Assembly (NCBI GenBank): GCA_942493045.1
Contig: OW818665.1
Span: forward strand, 868,001 to 932,000
Source: Teretinema sp942493045
GTDB lineage: Bacteria; Spirochaetota; Spirochaetia; Treponematales; Treponemataceae
Direction: 5' to 3'
Length of the DNA: 64,000 bases
Below the pieces are notes generated by a model. That model saw nothing but the letters and a program-made list of their open reading frames with translations. It searched no databases and was not told the DNA's origin. Each line of letters begins with the position of its first letter. Positions within the stretch are counted from its first letter, which is position 1. A program made the position numbers and the translations under genes. Shown one piece after another: positions 50,866 to 59,817 of this stretch.

Positions 50866-52041
50866 ATGTTTGGACTGTATATATTTTTGATCATAATTGC
50901 CCTGCTCGCCTTTGTTGCCTTTCTGATGACTGAAAAGGGAGCCGTAATCGGTGAATTTACCCGGTTTCTGGCCATCGGTTTTGATTCCGGTTTTTCCCTG
51001 AAACAGATTCTTTTCCTCTGGAAAATCGGCCGGATCGCGGCCCTTGAAGATAATACCCGCCTGTTTTGGTCATTGCCGGAATTGGAACGCTGCATATCCG
51101 AAATTCTGCGCAAGGCCCGGCAGGTAGGCATCGAAAACGATTCCACCACCCAGCACCTGCTTTCCCGGCTCTATGCCTGGCGCACCAAGATCGAAATCGA
51201 CCAATCCAAAAAGAAACGCGGACTTGACGCCACTCAGGACCTGGATGAAGGACAGCGCATCCGCATTCTGCTGCGCGGCATCGGCGTATTCAGTTCCAAA
51301 GTACTTACCAATAGCTCCAAACATCTGACCATCGATTTTCCGCTGGGGACCACTGTTTCCGGCACCTCCATCGAATGGGCCAATAAGGCGGTCAGTATTT
51401 ATTTCTGGCGGCATAATGACGCCGGTTATGTGTTCGATACGGTAGTCGTCAACAGCACCATCAAGTCCGGAAAACCGGTTCTGATCGTCGCTCATTCCAG
51501 CAGTCTGCTGCGTTCGCAAAAAAGAAAATCCATCCGCGTAAAGTGCCAGATCTATGCCCAGATGTATCTGGTAAAACCCGGCGATGAGCTGGACGCGGCA
51601 ATAGAACCGGAACCCGGAATGAAATGCCTGCTGGAAGACCTTTCCGAGGACGGAGCCATGATCATTATCGGCGGCAAGGCAGCCAAGGGACTGACCATCA
51701 AACTGCAGTTCCTGATTCACGATGTCCTGATCGTGATGCTCGGTGAGGTGCGGGCGGTAGCCCATAATCCGGCTACCAATCAATCCCGTATTCATTTTGA
51801 ATCCCGGGAATTAAACCCACGCATGAAGAACGCTGTTTTAACCTTTGTCTACAACGTACTGCCTGAAGAAGAAAAGCAGGAACTTGACGCTATCCGTCTG
51901 ACGGAAGAAGACGGTATACAAGATGCCGAGGACGGAGGAGCTGCCATCCTTTCCAAACCGGGCGCGTCGTCCGAAGGCGCAGTAGTTCCGGAAATGCCGG
52001 ATTTTCCGGATCTTGTCGGAATAGATATTTACCCGAAATAA
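50866..52041 (+). CDS. PilZ-domain c-di-GMP effector, membrane-anchored
   Basis: 391 residues. An N-terminal membrane helix (about 4-22) is followed by a helical region (about 25-130) and a YcgR-N-like beta domain (about 135-225). The PilZ domain (about 228-350) shows RKSIR (the RxxxR motif) and DLSEDG (the D/NxSxxG motif), which bind c-di-GMP. The C-terminal 50 residues are acidic. In spirochaetes PilZ proteins affect motility and virulence; which process this one controls is not visible. No Shine-Dalgarno sequence is present (possible leaderless mRNA). The HEAT gene follows after 15 bases. Confidence 0.85.
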   Translation: MFGLYIFLIIIALLAFVAFLMTEKGAVIGEFTRFLAIGFDSGFSLKQILFLWKIGRIAALEDNTRLFWSLPELERCISEILRKARQVGIENDSTTQHLLSRLYAWRTKIEIDQSKKKRGLDATQDLDEGQRIRILLRGIGVFSSKVLTNSSKHLTIDFPLGTTVSGTSIEWANKAVSIYFWRHNDAGYVFDTVVVNSTIKSGKPVLIVAHSSSLLRSQKRKSIRVKCQIYAQMYLVKPGDELDAAIEPEPGMKCLLEDLSEDGAMIIIGGKAAKGLTIKLQFLIHDVLIVMLGEVRAVAHNPATNQSRIHFESRELNPRMKNAVLTFVYNVLPEEEKQELDAIRLTEEDGIQDAEDGGAAILSKPGASSEGAVVPEMPDFPDLVGIDIYPK

Positions 52042-52056
52042 ATCGGAGGTTGTAGT

Positions 52057-53244
52057 ATGAAACATAATTTTATGCTGGTAGCGATACTGATGTTTTTTTC
52101 CGTTTCGCTTTTTGGCCAGGCGGATGATCCGGTCGTACTATCCTATCGGCGCAATTTTGTGCGCGCCAATATGAGTACCAAGCTGGATCTGCTGAATGAC
52201 GCCTCCCGCATCACCTCAGTAAATTTGGCGCCGCTGTATATAGATGCCCTGAATTTTGCCTCCGGCTACCTTCCCATACTGGGTAACGATGCCCAGTTGA
52301 TCGAGATCGCCACTACCGCCTCCGTCAAGGTTGCTCAATATAACGATGCGACGGCTTTGCCCGCTGTTCAGACCGTGTTTCTGGTGTTCAGCGATACCAG
52401 GGTAAGAAACGCCGCGCTGCAGGCCATCGGTACTCTTGCTGCAGGCACAAACGCTGATATCGATTATCTGATCAACTGGTTTTCCCTGGAGCTATCGGCA
52501 TCCGGCCGGAAAACTCCGGCCGAAATAAAAACGCTTGTATCCTGCGCTCAAACCCTTGGATCAATTGCCAATCCGAATTCTTTTTCGATTTTATTCTCGG
52601 CCGCCATCTCCGAAATCGACCTTTCCGTCAACGAAGCCGCAGCCGAGGCCTTAAACAGAATAAGTGAAAATTATTCTGAAAAAATGCTGGCCATTATTGA
52701 GTCATCTGCCATAAAGAACAAGTATACCGCTTTTGAGATTTCCATGAAAAACACTTCCCTGAACGCGAACAGCCGGGGACGTATCGCGGAAGCAGCCTTT
52801 ATAAATGCCACTGAAGGTCTGTCAACCGGAGTCAGTGAAGATCCGGAACTGTCCCGTAAACTGATTCAGGGCGCGATGCAGGAATTGACGGCTTTGAAGT
52901 GGTCGCAGGTTTCGCCGAAGGTGGTAAAATATTTTTATCAGACACAGGGTGACTATAAGGCCGGCCGGGTTCCCTTGGATTCATTGATTCCGGTAGTGAA
53001 CTGTCTAGGCGCGATGGGGACAACCGAAGCTGCCGGAGCCCTTTCTATTTTTCTCGGTCTTTTAAATTCGGAAACCGAAGAAAAAAAGACCTACAGTGAG
53101 CCCTTGCTGCTTGCTGTTATTTCGGCGCTGGGAGACCTTGGAGACAAGACTGCTTTCGATTATCTGTTGTATGTCGGCTACCTGGACTATCCGGAAACAG
53201 TCAAAAAGGCTTCCCGCGACGCGCTCGCGAGGCTGCAGTGGTAA
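52057..53244 (+). CDS. Exported HEAT-repeat-like protein
   Basis: 395 residues with a signal peptide (hydrophobic MLVAILMFFSVSLFG, cleavage near residue 21). The mature part is an all-helical solenoid with units such as PAVQTVFLVFSDTRVRNAALQAIG and LLAVISALGDLGDKTAFDYLL, matching HEAT/armadillo-type repeats. No enzyme motif is seen; I infer a periplasmic scaffold. GGAGGT precedes the ATG. It is co-transcribed with the PilZ gene, and comEC starts inside its last codons. Confidence 0.72.
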   Translation: MKHNFMLVAILMFFSVSLFGQADDPVVLSYRRNFVRANMSTKLDLLNDASRITSVNLAPLYIDALNFASGYLPILGNDAQLIEIATTASVKVAQYNDATALPAVQTVFLVFSDTRVRNAALQAIGTLAAGTNADIDYLINWFSLELSASGRKTPAEIKTLVSCAQTLGSIANPNSFSILFSAAISEIDLSVNEAAAEALNRISENYSEKMLAIIESSAIKNKYTAFEISMKNTSLNANSRGRIAEAAFINATEGLSTGVSEDPELSRKLIQGAMQELTALKWSQVSPKVVKYFYQTQGDYKAGRVPLDSLIPVVNCLGAMGTTEAAGALSIFLGLLNSETEEKKTYSEPLLLAVISALGDLGDKTAFDYLLYVGYLDYPETVKKASRDALARLQW

Positions 53245-54764
53245 GAGAGCAAAGACAACCTTTTCCCCCGGTTTACGCGGCAGCATTTTCTGCCGCCTGC
53301 GTTTTTTACTTCTCTCTGCCGGCCGGTTTTATACCGGCCGTTTTTTTTCTGATCTGCGCGGTCTGCTGCGCTGTCTCTGCCTTGGTACATCTGAAAATCC
53401 GTTCATCATCTTTTATTGGATTTGCCTTACTGGCCGGATGCGCCATCGGTTTTTTCACCGCCTTCCGTCTTCCGGCGGAGAAAGTTCCACTTTACACCCT
53501 GTCGGCCGCTGAGCAAATCAGCGGCATCGAAGGAACGTTGTGTTTGGATCCACAATCTTATGGATCGCGCTATCACCTGTTAACCCTTGAATCCTCCTCG
53601 GTATGGAACGCGGACGGTTCCCGGTTTTCGGCCCGGGGCAAATGCCGGGTATTGCTGCCCCGCGATCTGATTATGGCCGGTTTTCCGGGCGGCAGCCGGG
53701 CGCGGCAGGGTGGCGCCGATCGCTTATTCCTTTCCGCCGGAATGACGGTTTCTATCCCCGCGAAGCTGATAAAAAGTGATGCTTCTCAGGGCCAACTGCT
53801 CAACGGCTCCGATGTCCATCTGCTGGAAAAACCCGGCTGGCCCAGCGCTTTACGTTCCGTTTTGCGGTATCGGCTCTTTGCCCTGCTGTACAATCGCGGA
53901 CCGGCCGGGGCGATGCTTTCCGCCCTGATAACCGGCAGCCGGGATTACATTGACGCTGAAGTAATACAGGATTACCGGGATGCCGGTCTTTCCCATTTGC
54001 TGGCTCTCTCCGGAATGCATCTGGCTCTCGTTGCGCTGGCCGGAAAGTATATCGGCAGGATTATCGGCGGAAAACGGCTGGCTGTTCCGTTGGCTCTGCT
54101 GATCATGTTTATGTTTGTGTGGTTTGCCGGCTATTCCCCTTCGTTGGTGCGCGCGGCGCTAATGGCCTTGATCATGACAGCCTCGGAAGCGGTTGGTTTC
54201 CGCAAAGCCGCGCTGCCTGCGCTGGCCGCTACTTTTCTGGCGCAATTGCTGATCGCGCCGGCAGATTCAGTCAGCCTTTCCTTTATATTGTCGTATACGG
54301 CTCTCGCCGGGATACTCACACTGGGTGAGAACCTATCCGATTTGAGTACCGGTCGCCTGCCGGCCCTGCTGGGACAACCTTTAGCCGCTGCCTTGGCGGC
54401 TCAGCTGTTTACGGCGCCGGTCACAATTGTAATGCTCGGGTCTTTCGCGCCGGCCGGCATAGCGGCATCCTGTCTGGTAACCCCGCTGCTGTTATTTTTC
54501 CTCTCTGCCGGTCTTGTAGTCATACCAGTCTGCTTACTCTTGCCGGTCTGTACGGAAGCCGGTATGGCTCTAATACAGTTACTATATCAGGGTCTGGCCT
54601 TTACAGTAGGGCTGTTTTCGGGAATATCCCCATTGCACTCCCGGTCCGCTCAAGATACAATACTGATGTTATTGATTCCGGTCCTGGCCTTACCGGCAGC
54701 CGCGTTTTTCTGCGCGATGGACCGGAAAAGAAGGAGTGTTGATGGCTGTTTCGCCCGATTATGA
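53238..54764 (+). CDS. comEC: ComEC/Rec2-family DNA uptake channel, without beta-lactamase domain
   Basis: 508 residues with about ten or more membrane helices. A periplasmic OB-like DUF4131 region lies at about 90-200. The competence core at about 210-480 has ITGSRDYIDAEVIQDYRDAG followed by SHLLALSGMHLALVAL, the family signature. ComEC in transformable bacteria is about 700-770 residues with a C-terminal metallo-beta-lactamase nuclease domain; here that domain is absent and no separate gene for it is visible. Start GTG 53238 overlaps the HEAT stop by seven bases. A strong terminator-like hairpin lies in codons 28-37. rsmA begins inside its end. Confidence 0.85.
   Translation: MVREQRQPFPPVYAAAFSAACVFYFSLPAGFIPAVFFLICAVCCAVSALVHLKIRSSSFIGFALLAGCAIGFFTAFRLPAEKVPLYTLSAAEQISGIEGTLCLDPQSYGSRYHLLTLESSSVWNADGSRFSARGKCRVLLPRDLIMAGFPGGSRARQGGADRLFLSAGMTVSIPAKLIKSDASQGQLLNGSDVHLLEKPGWPSALRSVLRYRLFALLYNRGPAGAMLSALITGSRDYIDAEVIQDYRDAGLSHLLALSGMHLALVALAGKYIGRIIGGKRLAVPLALLIMFMFVWFAGYSPSLVRAALMALIMTASEAVGFRKAALPALAATFLAQLLIAPADSVSLSFILSYTALAGILTLGENLSDLSTGRLPALLGQPLAAALAAQLFTAPVTIVMLGSFAPAGIAASCLVTPLLLFFLSAGLVVIPVCLLLPVCTEAGMALIQLLYQGLAFTVGLFSGISPLHSRSAQDTILMLLIPVLALPAAAFFCAMDRKRRSVDGCFARL
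53320..53348 (+). terminator. Terminator-like hairpin inside the comEC start region
   Basis: CGGCCGGT (53320-53327), loop TTTAT, ACCGGCCG (53333-53340), then T8 (53341-53348). It is a textbook intrinsic terminator 76 bases after the HEAT stop, but inside the comEC frame. It may end PilZ-HEAT transcripts or attenuate comEC and the genes after it. Confidence 0.7.
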
Positions 54765-55641
54765 CTCACCGCTGGCCTTGAAGGCCTTCCTCGAAGAACA
54801 CGGCCTGGGTATGCAAAAAAAATTCGGACAGAATTTTCTGGTACACCGTCCGACCCGGGAACGCCTGGCCGAAGCTTTAAGCGTAGAGCAGGGGACAAGG
54901 GTCTGGGAGATCGGTCCGGGACTGGGAAGCATGACCGCGCCCTTGCTGGATCGGGGCGCCGAGGTTACGGTCTTTGAAATTGACCGGGGATTTTGCGAGA
55001 TTCTACGCGGCATATTTGCCGACAGACCCAATTTCACCCTGGTTGAGGGGGACGTACTCAAAAACTGGAAAAAGGAACTGGAACTTTCCGGTATGCCGGA
55101 CCGCCTGTTCGGCAATCTGCCATACAATATCTCGGCCGCGATTATCGGTGATATGATCGCTTCCGGAGTGCGCTTTGAAAAAGCTGTGCTGACTGTTCAA
55201 AAAGAAGTAGCTCTGCGCATAGCCGCCAAAGCCGGTTCGGAAGATTATTCTTCCTTTTCGGTGCTCTGCCAGTGGGCCTATGAGGTGAAACCGCTGATGG
55301 ACTTGGCCGGAGGGAACTTCTGGCCGCAGCCCAACGTCACATCCCGCTCCGTGGAGTTAAAGCGCCGTCTGGACTGGCCAGCCTGCCGGAACCCGGAAGT
55401 TTTTCTTTCCATGCAACGCGCGCTTTTTTCTTCACGCCGTAAAACCGTCCGCAACAATCTGTCGGCTTATCTAGCCGGTCGCTTACCGGCCGAAACGATA
55501 ATCTCGGGTGATAATTCCATCGTCTCTGTCATCCTCGCCGAGGCCGCGATCGATCCGGGTATAAGGGCAGAGTGCCTGACCATCGCCGATTTTTTGAGGC
55601 TTTCCGATGTTATTGACGGCGTACTGGAGAAGAACAAATGA
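54742..55641 (+). CDS. rsmA: 16S rRNA dimethyladenosine transferase
   Basis: About 299 residues; dimethylates A1518/A1519 (E. coli numbering) of 16S rRNA using SAM. Evidence: KKFGQNFLVH near the start, SAM motif WEIGPGLGSMT, EIDRGF, and the catalytic NLPYNIS. ATG 54742 follows AAGGAG by five bases and lies 23 bases inside the comEC end. It overlaps yggS by four bases. Loss of this enzyme gives kasugamycin resistance in other bacteria. Confidence 0.96.
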   Translation: MAVSPDYDSPLALKAFLEEHGLGMQKKFGQNFLVHRPTRERLAEALSVEQGTRVWEIGPGLGSMTAPLLDRGAEVTVFEIDRGFCEILRGIFADRPNFTLVEGDVLKNWKKELELSGMPDRLFGNLPYNISAAIIGDMIASGVRFEKAVLTVQKEVALRIAAKAGSEDYSSFSVLCQWAYEVKPLMDLAGGNFWPQPNVTSRSVELKRRLDWPACRNPEVFLSMQRALFSSRRKTVRNNLSAYLAGRLPAETIISGDNSIVSVILAEAAIDPGIRAECLTIADFLRLSDVIDGVLEKNK

Positions 55642-56330
55642 ATATCCGTGAACGCATTATTGCAGTACAGGATAAACTTTCCGAAGCCGCCAGCCGGTCT
55701 GGGCGGGAAAGCTCTTCAATCACCCTGGTAGCAGTCAGTAAATTTCATGACAGCGACGCTGTCAGGGAGGCGATTGCCGCGGGCCTGCATCTTTTCGGCG
55801 AAAACCGAGTTCAGGAAGCGCTTACCAAATTTCCGGCACTGCTTTCCGATGGTCTGGATGCCACCGTGCATCTGATCGGCAGTCTGCAGCGCAACAAGGT
55901 CAAACAGGCGGTATCCCTTTTCAAATGCGTACAGTCTGTGGACCGCCTAGAATTGCTCACAGAGATAGAAAGGCAAGCGGCGGCGGCGGCGCTTCGCGTT
56001 GAAATTCTCTTTGAATATCACACCGGCGAAGAAACTAAGGCCGGTTATCAGGATAGGGACAGTCTTTTCCGCTCGTTGGACGCCCTCGAGGCAATGCCGC
56101 ACCTCCGTTGCCGGGGGTTGATGACCATGGCCCCCTTTACCAAAGAGGACGCGCCGGTTCGTAACTCATTTAAAACACTGCGCGCACTATCCGAAGACTG
56201 CGCCCGACGTTATCCCCAACTTGACTTTTCAGTGCTCTCCATGGGCATGAGCAATGATTTTGACATCGCGATCCAGGAAGGCTCAACCATGGTACGCATC
56301 GGGACGGCCATATTCGGAGAGCGGCAATGA
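55638..56330 (+). CDS. PLP homeostasis protein, YggS/ProSC family
   Basis: 230 residues; a cytoplasmic PLP carrier with an alanine-racemase-like barrel and no known catalytic activity. Diagnostic segments: LVAVSKFHD with the PLP lysine, FGENRVQEALTKF, HLIGSLQRNKV, GLMTMAPF, and LSMGMSNDFDIAIQEGSTMVRIGTAIFG. Coupled to rsmA and to the next gene by four-base overlaps at both ends. Confidence 0.95.
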   Translation: MNIRERIIAVQDKLSEAASRSGRESSSITLVAVSKFHDSDAVREAIAAGLHLFGENRVQEALTKFPALLSDGLDATVHLIGSLQRNKVKQAVSLFKCVQSVDRLELLTEIERQAAAAALRVEILFEYHTGEETKAGYQDRDSLFRSLDALEAMPHLRCRGLMTMAPFTKEDAPVRNSFKTLRALSEDCARRYPQLDFSVLSMGMSNDFDIAIQEGSTMVRIGTAIFGERQ

Positions 56331-56791
56331 GGATACCGTTCATTCGCTGCACAGCTGTATTGCTTTTTTTCTTATTCAGCTCCACAGCCCTGTTTTCACA
56401 AACCTCAGGTGCAGTTGTGCTCGCGCCGGGAGAAGCGGTACCCTACGGGCCGGCAGAATTCCCGCAATGGCAGCTGGATTTGCGCCGGGGTGAAATTATC
56501 GCCTTCGGTTCCTTGCCCTTTGTGACCTTCCTCGGCTCAATCGGCTACGATGTATACCGCTATTACAGCCATGACCAGCAGGAAGGTTACTTACCCTGGC
56601 CGCTCAAGAACAAAGCCACGGCTATTCCGCTGTCCGAAGATGAGCAAAAAAATGTGCTATTGACCGCAGTCGGTATATCCGTCGGTATAGCGCTTACCGA
56701 CCTGGTCTTTCGTCTGATCAAACGCAATCAGACAGTACGGCACCGTGAACGAGAGGCTGCCGGTACGGTAACCATCGAAAGGATTGACTAA
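56327..56791 (+). CDS. Small membrane protein of unknown function
   Basis: 154 residues. A signal peptide or N-terminal helix (CTAVLLFFLFSSTALF) and one or two further hydrophobic stretches (GSLPFVTFLGSIGYDVYRYY; LLTAVGISVGIALTDLVF) are seen, then a basic C-terminal tail. No known domain is recognised. It overlaps yggS by four bases and precedes the RluD-like gene by three, so it belongs to the operon. Confidence 0.65.
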   Translation: MRIPFIRCTAVLLFFLFSSTALFSQTSGAVVLAPGEAVPYGPAEFPQWQLDLRRGEIIAFGSLPFVTFLGSIGYDVYRYYSHDQQEGYLPWPLKNKATAIPLSEDEQKNVLLTAVGISVGIALTDLVFRLIKRNQTVRHREREAAGTVTIERID

Positions 56792-56794
56792 ACT

Positions 56795-57730
56795 ATGGGC
56801 TCTATTCAACTGCGGGTGGACGATACCTTTCCGGAGGGGATCCGTCTCGACAAATACTGCACGTTTCAGGAAGGCGCCATCAGCCGCTCCAGGCTGAAGG
56901 GCGGACTGCTGGATGTCACGGTAAATGGCAAGCCATCCAAACTTTCCCGGATGGTCCGTCCCGGGGACGAAATCCTAATCAGCTGGGCTGATCCCGCTCC
57001 CAAAGACTTACAGGCGGAAGAAATTCCGCTGGACATACTTTTTGAAAACGAACGGGTAACCCTAGTCAATAAAGCGCAGGGCATGGTCACCCATCCGGCG
57101 GCCGGTAACTGGTCCGGTACCCTGGTTAACGCCCTGTTGCACCACTGGAAAAAAGAAGGCCCGCCGGGCCAGGGCTTCCGGCCGGGAATTGTGCACCGGC
57201 TGGACAAGGATACTTCCGGGCTGATCATTACCGCCCGCGACTATGAAGCCGAAACATTTTTACAGGAAGCCTTCAAGAGCCGCACGGTCACCAAGATATA
57301 CGCCGCGATTCTCTGCGGCGTGCCGCGTGAAAACAGCGGGGAAATCCGCACCCGCATTTACCGCGATCCCAAAAACCGTCAGCGATACATCTGCACCGAT
57401 GATCCCCAAAAGGGACGGATGGCGCTCACGGATTATCAGGTGCGCAAAGTGTACGGCCCCTATTCTCTGGTGCTTTTCCGGCTGCGTACCGGGCGCACAC
57501 ATCAGTTGCGGGTACACAGCAAATTTATCGGCTGTCCGATATTAGGAGATCCCATCTACGGCCGCAAAGACAAACTCTTTCCGGAAGCCACCCTGATGCT
57601 GCATTCCCGCCGTCTGGAACTGCTGCTGCCCGGAGATACTGAGCGCCGCAGTTTTGAATCGCCTCTTCCGGTACGGTTCCGTCAAGTACTGGCCCGTCTC
57701 GTTGAAATGTATGGCAATGCCGGAGAATAA
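56795..57730 (+). CDS. RluD-type pseudouridine synthase
   Basis: 311 residues. An N-terminal S4 RNA-binding domain (about 15-75, with RLDKYCTFQEGAISRS) is followed by the RluA/D catalytic domain. The catalytic Asp lies in GIVHRLDKDTSGLII near 140, and further motifs are VTKIYAAILCG, LRTGRTHQLRVHS and GCPILGDPIYG. It modifies uridines in rRNA; the exact target is unknown. Its end overlaps the second pseudouridine synthase gene by about 20 bases. Confidence 0.92.
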   Translation: MGSIQLRVDDTFPEGIRLDKYCTFQEGAISRSRLKGGLLDVTVNGKPSKLSRMVRPGDEILISWADPAPKDLQAEEIPLDILFENERVTLVNKAQGMVTHPAAGNWSGTLVNALLHHWKKEGPPGQGFRPGIVHRLDKDTSGLIITARDYEAETFLQEAFKSRTVTKIYAAILCGVPRENSGEIRTRIYRDPKNRQRYICTDDPQKGRMALTDYQVRKVYGPYSLVLFRLRTGRTHQLRVHSKFIGCPILGDPIYGRKDKLFPEATLMLHSRRLELLLPGDTERRSFESPLPVRFRQVLARLVEMYGNAGE

Positions 57731-58451
57731 CGCCGTGCAGCCGGTTCTAATTCAGGAAACAGCGGACTGGGCAGTAATTTTAAAACCGGCCGGTCTGCCC
57801 TCGGCTCCGCTTTCTGAAGATCCATCAGGGACAGCCCTGGGATGGTTTCTGGAACAGTTTCCGCAGGCCAGCGGTGTGTTGGCTCATAAGGCCATTGAGC
57901 ACGGCCTGCTGCACCGTCTGGACACGGACACGACCGGACTGCTGCTGATCGCGAAAAATCAGAATTGTTGTGATTTCTTAATTCGCGCTCAGGCGGAAAA
58001 CCGGATCCGCAAGGAATACTTTGCCTTTTGTTCAGTAACACCAGACGGACCGCTGCCGGCTTATCCGCTTGTGATAGAAAGCGCCTTTCGGCATTTCGGC
58101 CCGAAACGGCGGGAGGTGAGGCCCGTATTTCCGGGTGAGCGCTCCTTCAGCGCCTCACAAACCCTCTACCGCACCGAGCTGCTGACAATACTGGACCAGA
58201 GTTCGGAAACCGGCGTTTACGGTAGGTTGGTAGCCTGCCGTTGTGCTCTTTACAAAGGCTTCCGGCACCAGATCCGCAGCCACCTGGCTTCAGTCGGTCT
58301 GCCGATAGCAGGCGACCGTTTATATAACCCGAATTCGTTTCCAGAGGATGTCAAACTCCAGCTGCTGGCCCGTACGGTTTCATTTCCCGATCCCTCTAGC
58401 GGGGCTCCAGTAACTGTTTCACTTCCGCTACCAGATAAAATGATCCGGTGA
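57711..58451 (+). CDS. RluA-family pseudouridine synthase, no S4 domain
   Basis: About 246 residues. The catalytic motif is GLLHRLDTDTTGLLLIAK, with KEYFAFC, GFRHQIRSHLASVGLPIAGDRLY at the family positions. The S4 domain of its upstream paralogue is missing. The start is not certain: ATG 57711 or 57717, without a clear Shine-Dalgarno sequence; translation is probably coupled to the upstream gene. The last 56 bases overlap the convergent folC gene. Confidence 0.88.
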   Translation: MAMPENNAVQPVLIQETADWAVILKPAGLPSAPLSEDPSGTALGWFLEQFPQASGVLAHKAIEHGLLHRLDTDTTGLLLIAKNQNCCDFLIRAQAENRIRKEYFAFCSVTPDGPLPAYPLVIESAFRHFGPKRREVRPVFPGERSFSASQTLYRTELLTILDQSSETGVYGRLVACRCALYKGFRHQIRSHLASVGLPIAGDRLYNPNSFPEDVKLQLLARTVSFPDPSSGAPVTVSLPLPDKMIR

Positions 58452-59754
58452 CCAGCAGAACCCGCTGCTCCCGGGCGGCACGCGCAATGGCGTCCGTTAT
58501 CGCCGCGTGATAATCCCGGCAGATTTGTAACTGTACGTCAGAACGGAGTTCAAAAACTTTTCTGAAGGCGTTTTCCAGACGGCCGAGGTCACTGCTTTTT
58601 TTCAGACCCGGAATTGTCAGGGTAATATGCTCAAAGCCCTGCCCGAAAAGCGGGGCGATAGTTTCTACCTCCTTATCGGAAGCACAGGCAAACAGCAGAT
58701 GGGAGCGCTCTTTTACCAGAGTTGTGAAAGTACGCACTGTATACGCGATGCTGGAGCCGGTATGGGCCCCATCCAGGACAATTGCCGGAGAACTGCCGGC
58801 AACAATCTCAAAGCGTCCCGGTAGCCAGGCCCGGGAAAGCGCCTGTTCAATTACTTCCTCGGTTAACTCCGGCATCAGGTACTTGGCCGTGTAGGCGGCC
58901 AGCGCGGCGTTCCAACCCTGTACGCTGTTAAGCAATCGCAGTGTCGTCCGCAGCGGACGGGAAAAAACCGGCCCACCAGGCACCTTATTAAAGCGTATTT
59001 CTGTCTCCAGGCCTGAAAATGACGGTCGGGTCTCCACAGACTGAACGGCATCCTGCATCCCGTAAAAAGGAGCGTCCCTTTGCCGGGCGACAGCGCGCAA
59101 CACCGCGTCGCTTTCGCTTTTTTGACAGGCAGAGAATACCGGAACGCCCGGCTTGATGATCCCGGCTTTTTCCGAGGCTATTTTTTCGAGAGTGTCTCCA
59201 AGATACTCGGTATGCTCAAGCTCGATGGGAGTAATGACAGCGGCTTCCGGCTGCAGTACATTGGTGGCGTCCAGACGTCCGCCCAATCCCGTTTCCACGA
59301 CAGCCCAGTCCAGTTGGGACTGCCTGAAGGTTACAAAGGCAAAAAGGGTGACCAACTCAAACCAGGTCGGTTCAGCCGGGCACCCCCGGACACCGGGGAC
59401 CATTGACTCAACCAGCGGCATCACAATATTGGCAGATTGGGCATATAGAGCGTCGCTGAAAGGGCCGTGCGGAGTGGCAACCCGTTCGGTAAAATCAATC
59501 ATATGTGGCGATGTATACAAACCGGTTTTTTTACCGGCTGCGGAAAAAATCGCTGCTGTCATAGCCGAAACGGAGCCTTTACCCTTTGAACCGGCCACAT
59601 GTACAGACCGGAAAGTGTTTTGAGGGTCCTGAAAACGTTTAACCAGAAAACGCATCGTATCCAGTGAAAAAGCGTCTTTTTTGGGCAGTCGCTCGTAATT
59701 CAGATAATTTTCCAGCCATTGGCAAAATAAATCAGTCGCTGACGCTTCAAACAT
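58396..59754 (-). CDS. folC: Folylpolyglutamate / dihydrofolate synthase
   Basis: About 452 residues; adds glutamate(s) to dihydropteroate or folates. P-loop VAGSKGKGSVSAM, then TGLYTSPHMIDFTER, VVETGLGGRLDATNV, EKAGIIKPGVP and the C-terminal LDGAHTGSSI. I place the start at ATG 59754 (MFEASATDLF); the frame extends upstream but overlaps murC and lacks family similarity. There is no Shine-Dalgarno sequence. A CATACT box nine bases upstream with TTTACC 17 bases further could give a leaderless message. Divergent from murC. Confidence 0.9.
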   Translation of the reverse strand: MFEASATDLFCQWLENYLNYERLPKKDAFSLDTMRFLVKRFQDPQNTFRSVHVAGSKGKGSVSAMTAAIFSAAGKKTGLYTSPHMIDFTERVATPHGPFSDALYAQSANIVMPLVESMVPGVRGCPAEPTWFELVTLFAFVTFRQSQLDWAVVETGLGGRLDATNVLQPEAAVITPIELEHTEYLGDTLEKIASEKAGIIKPGVPVFSACQKSESDAVLRAVARQRDAPFYGMQDAVQSVETRPSFSGLETEIRFNKVPGGPVFSRPLRTTLRLLNSVQGWNAALAAYTAKYLMPELTEEVIEQALSRAWLPGRFEIVAGSSPAIVLDGAHTGSSIAYTVRTFTTLVKERSHLLFACASDKEVETIAPLFGQGFEHITLTIPGLKKSSDLGRLENAFRKVFELRSDVQLQICRDYHAAITDAIARAAREQRVLLVTGSFYLVAEVKQLLEPR

Positions 59755-59782
59755 AGTAAATTGAGTATGCAATAAAAATACC

Positions 59783-59817
59783 TTGCGGTAAAGTGTCTCT
59801 TTGGGTATTATAATACC
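59783..59817. promoter_or_regulatory. murC promoter and symmetric divergent -10 palindrome
   Basis: TTGCGG (59783-59788), 17 bases, TATTAT (59806-59811), six bases, ATG 59818. The -10 lies in the perfect 14-base palindrome GGTATTATAATACC (59804-59817), which also reads TATAAT on the minus strand towards folC. Confidence 0.62.
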
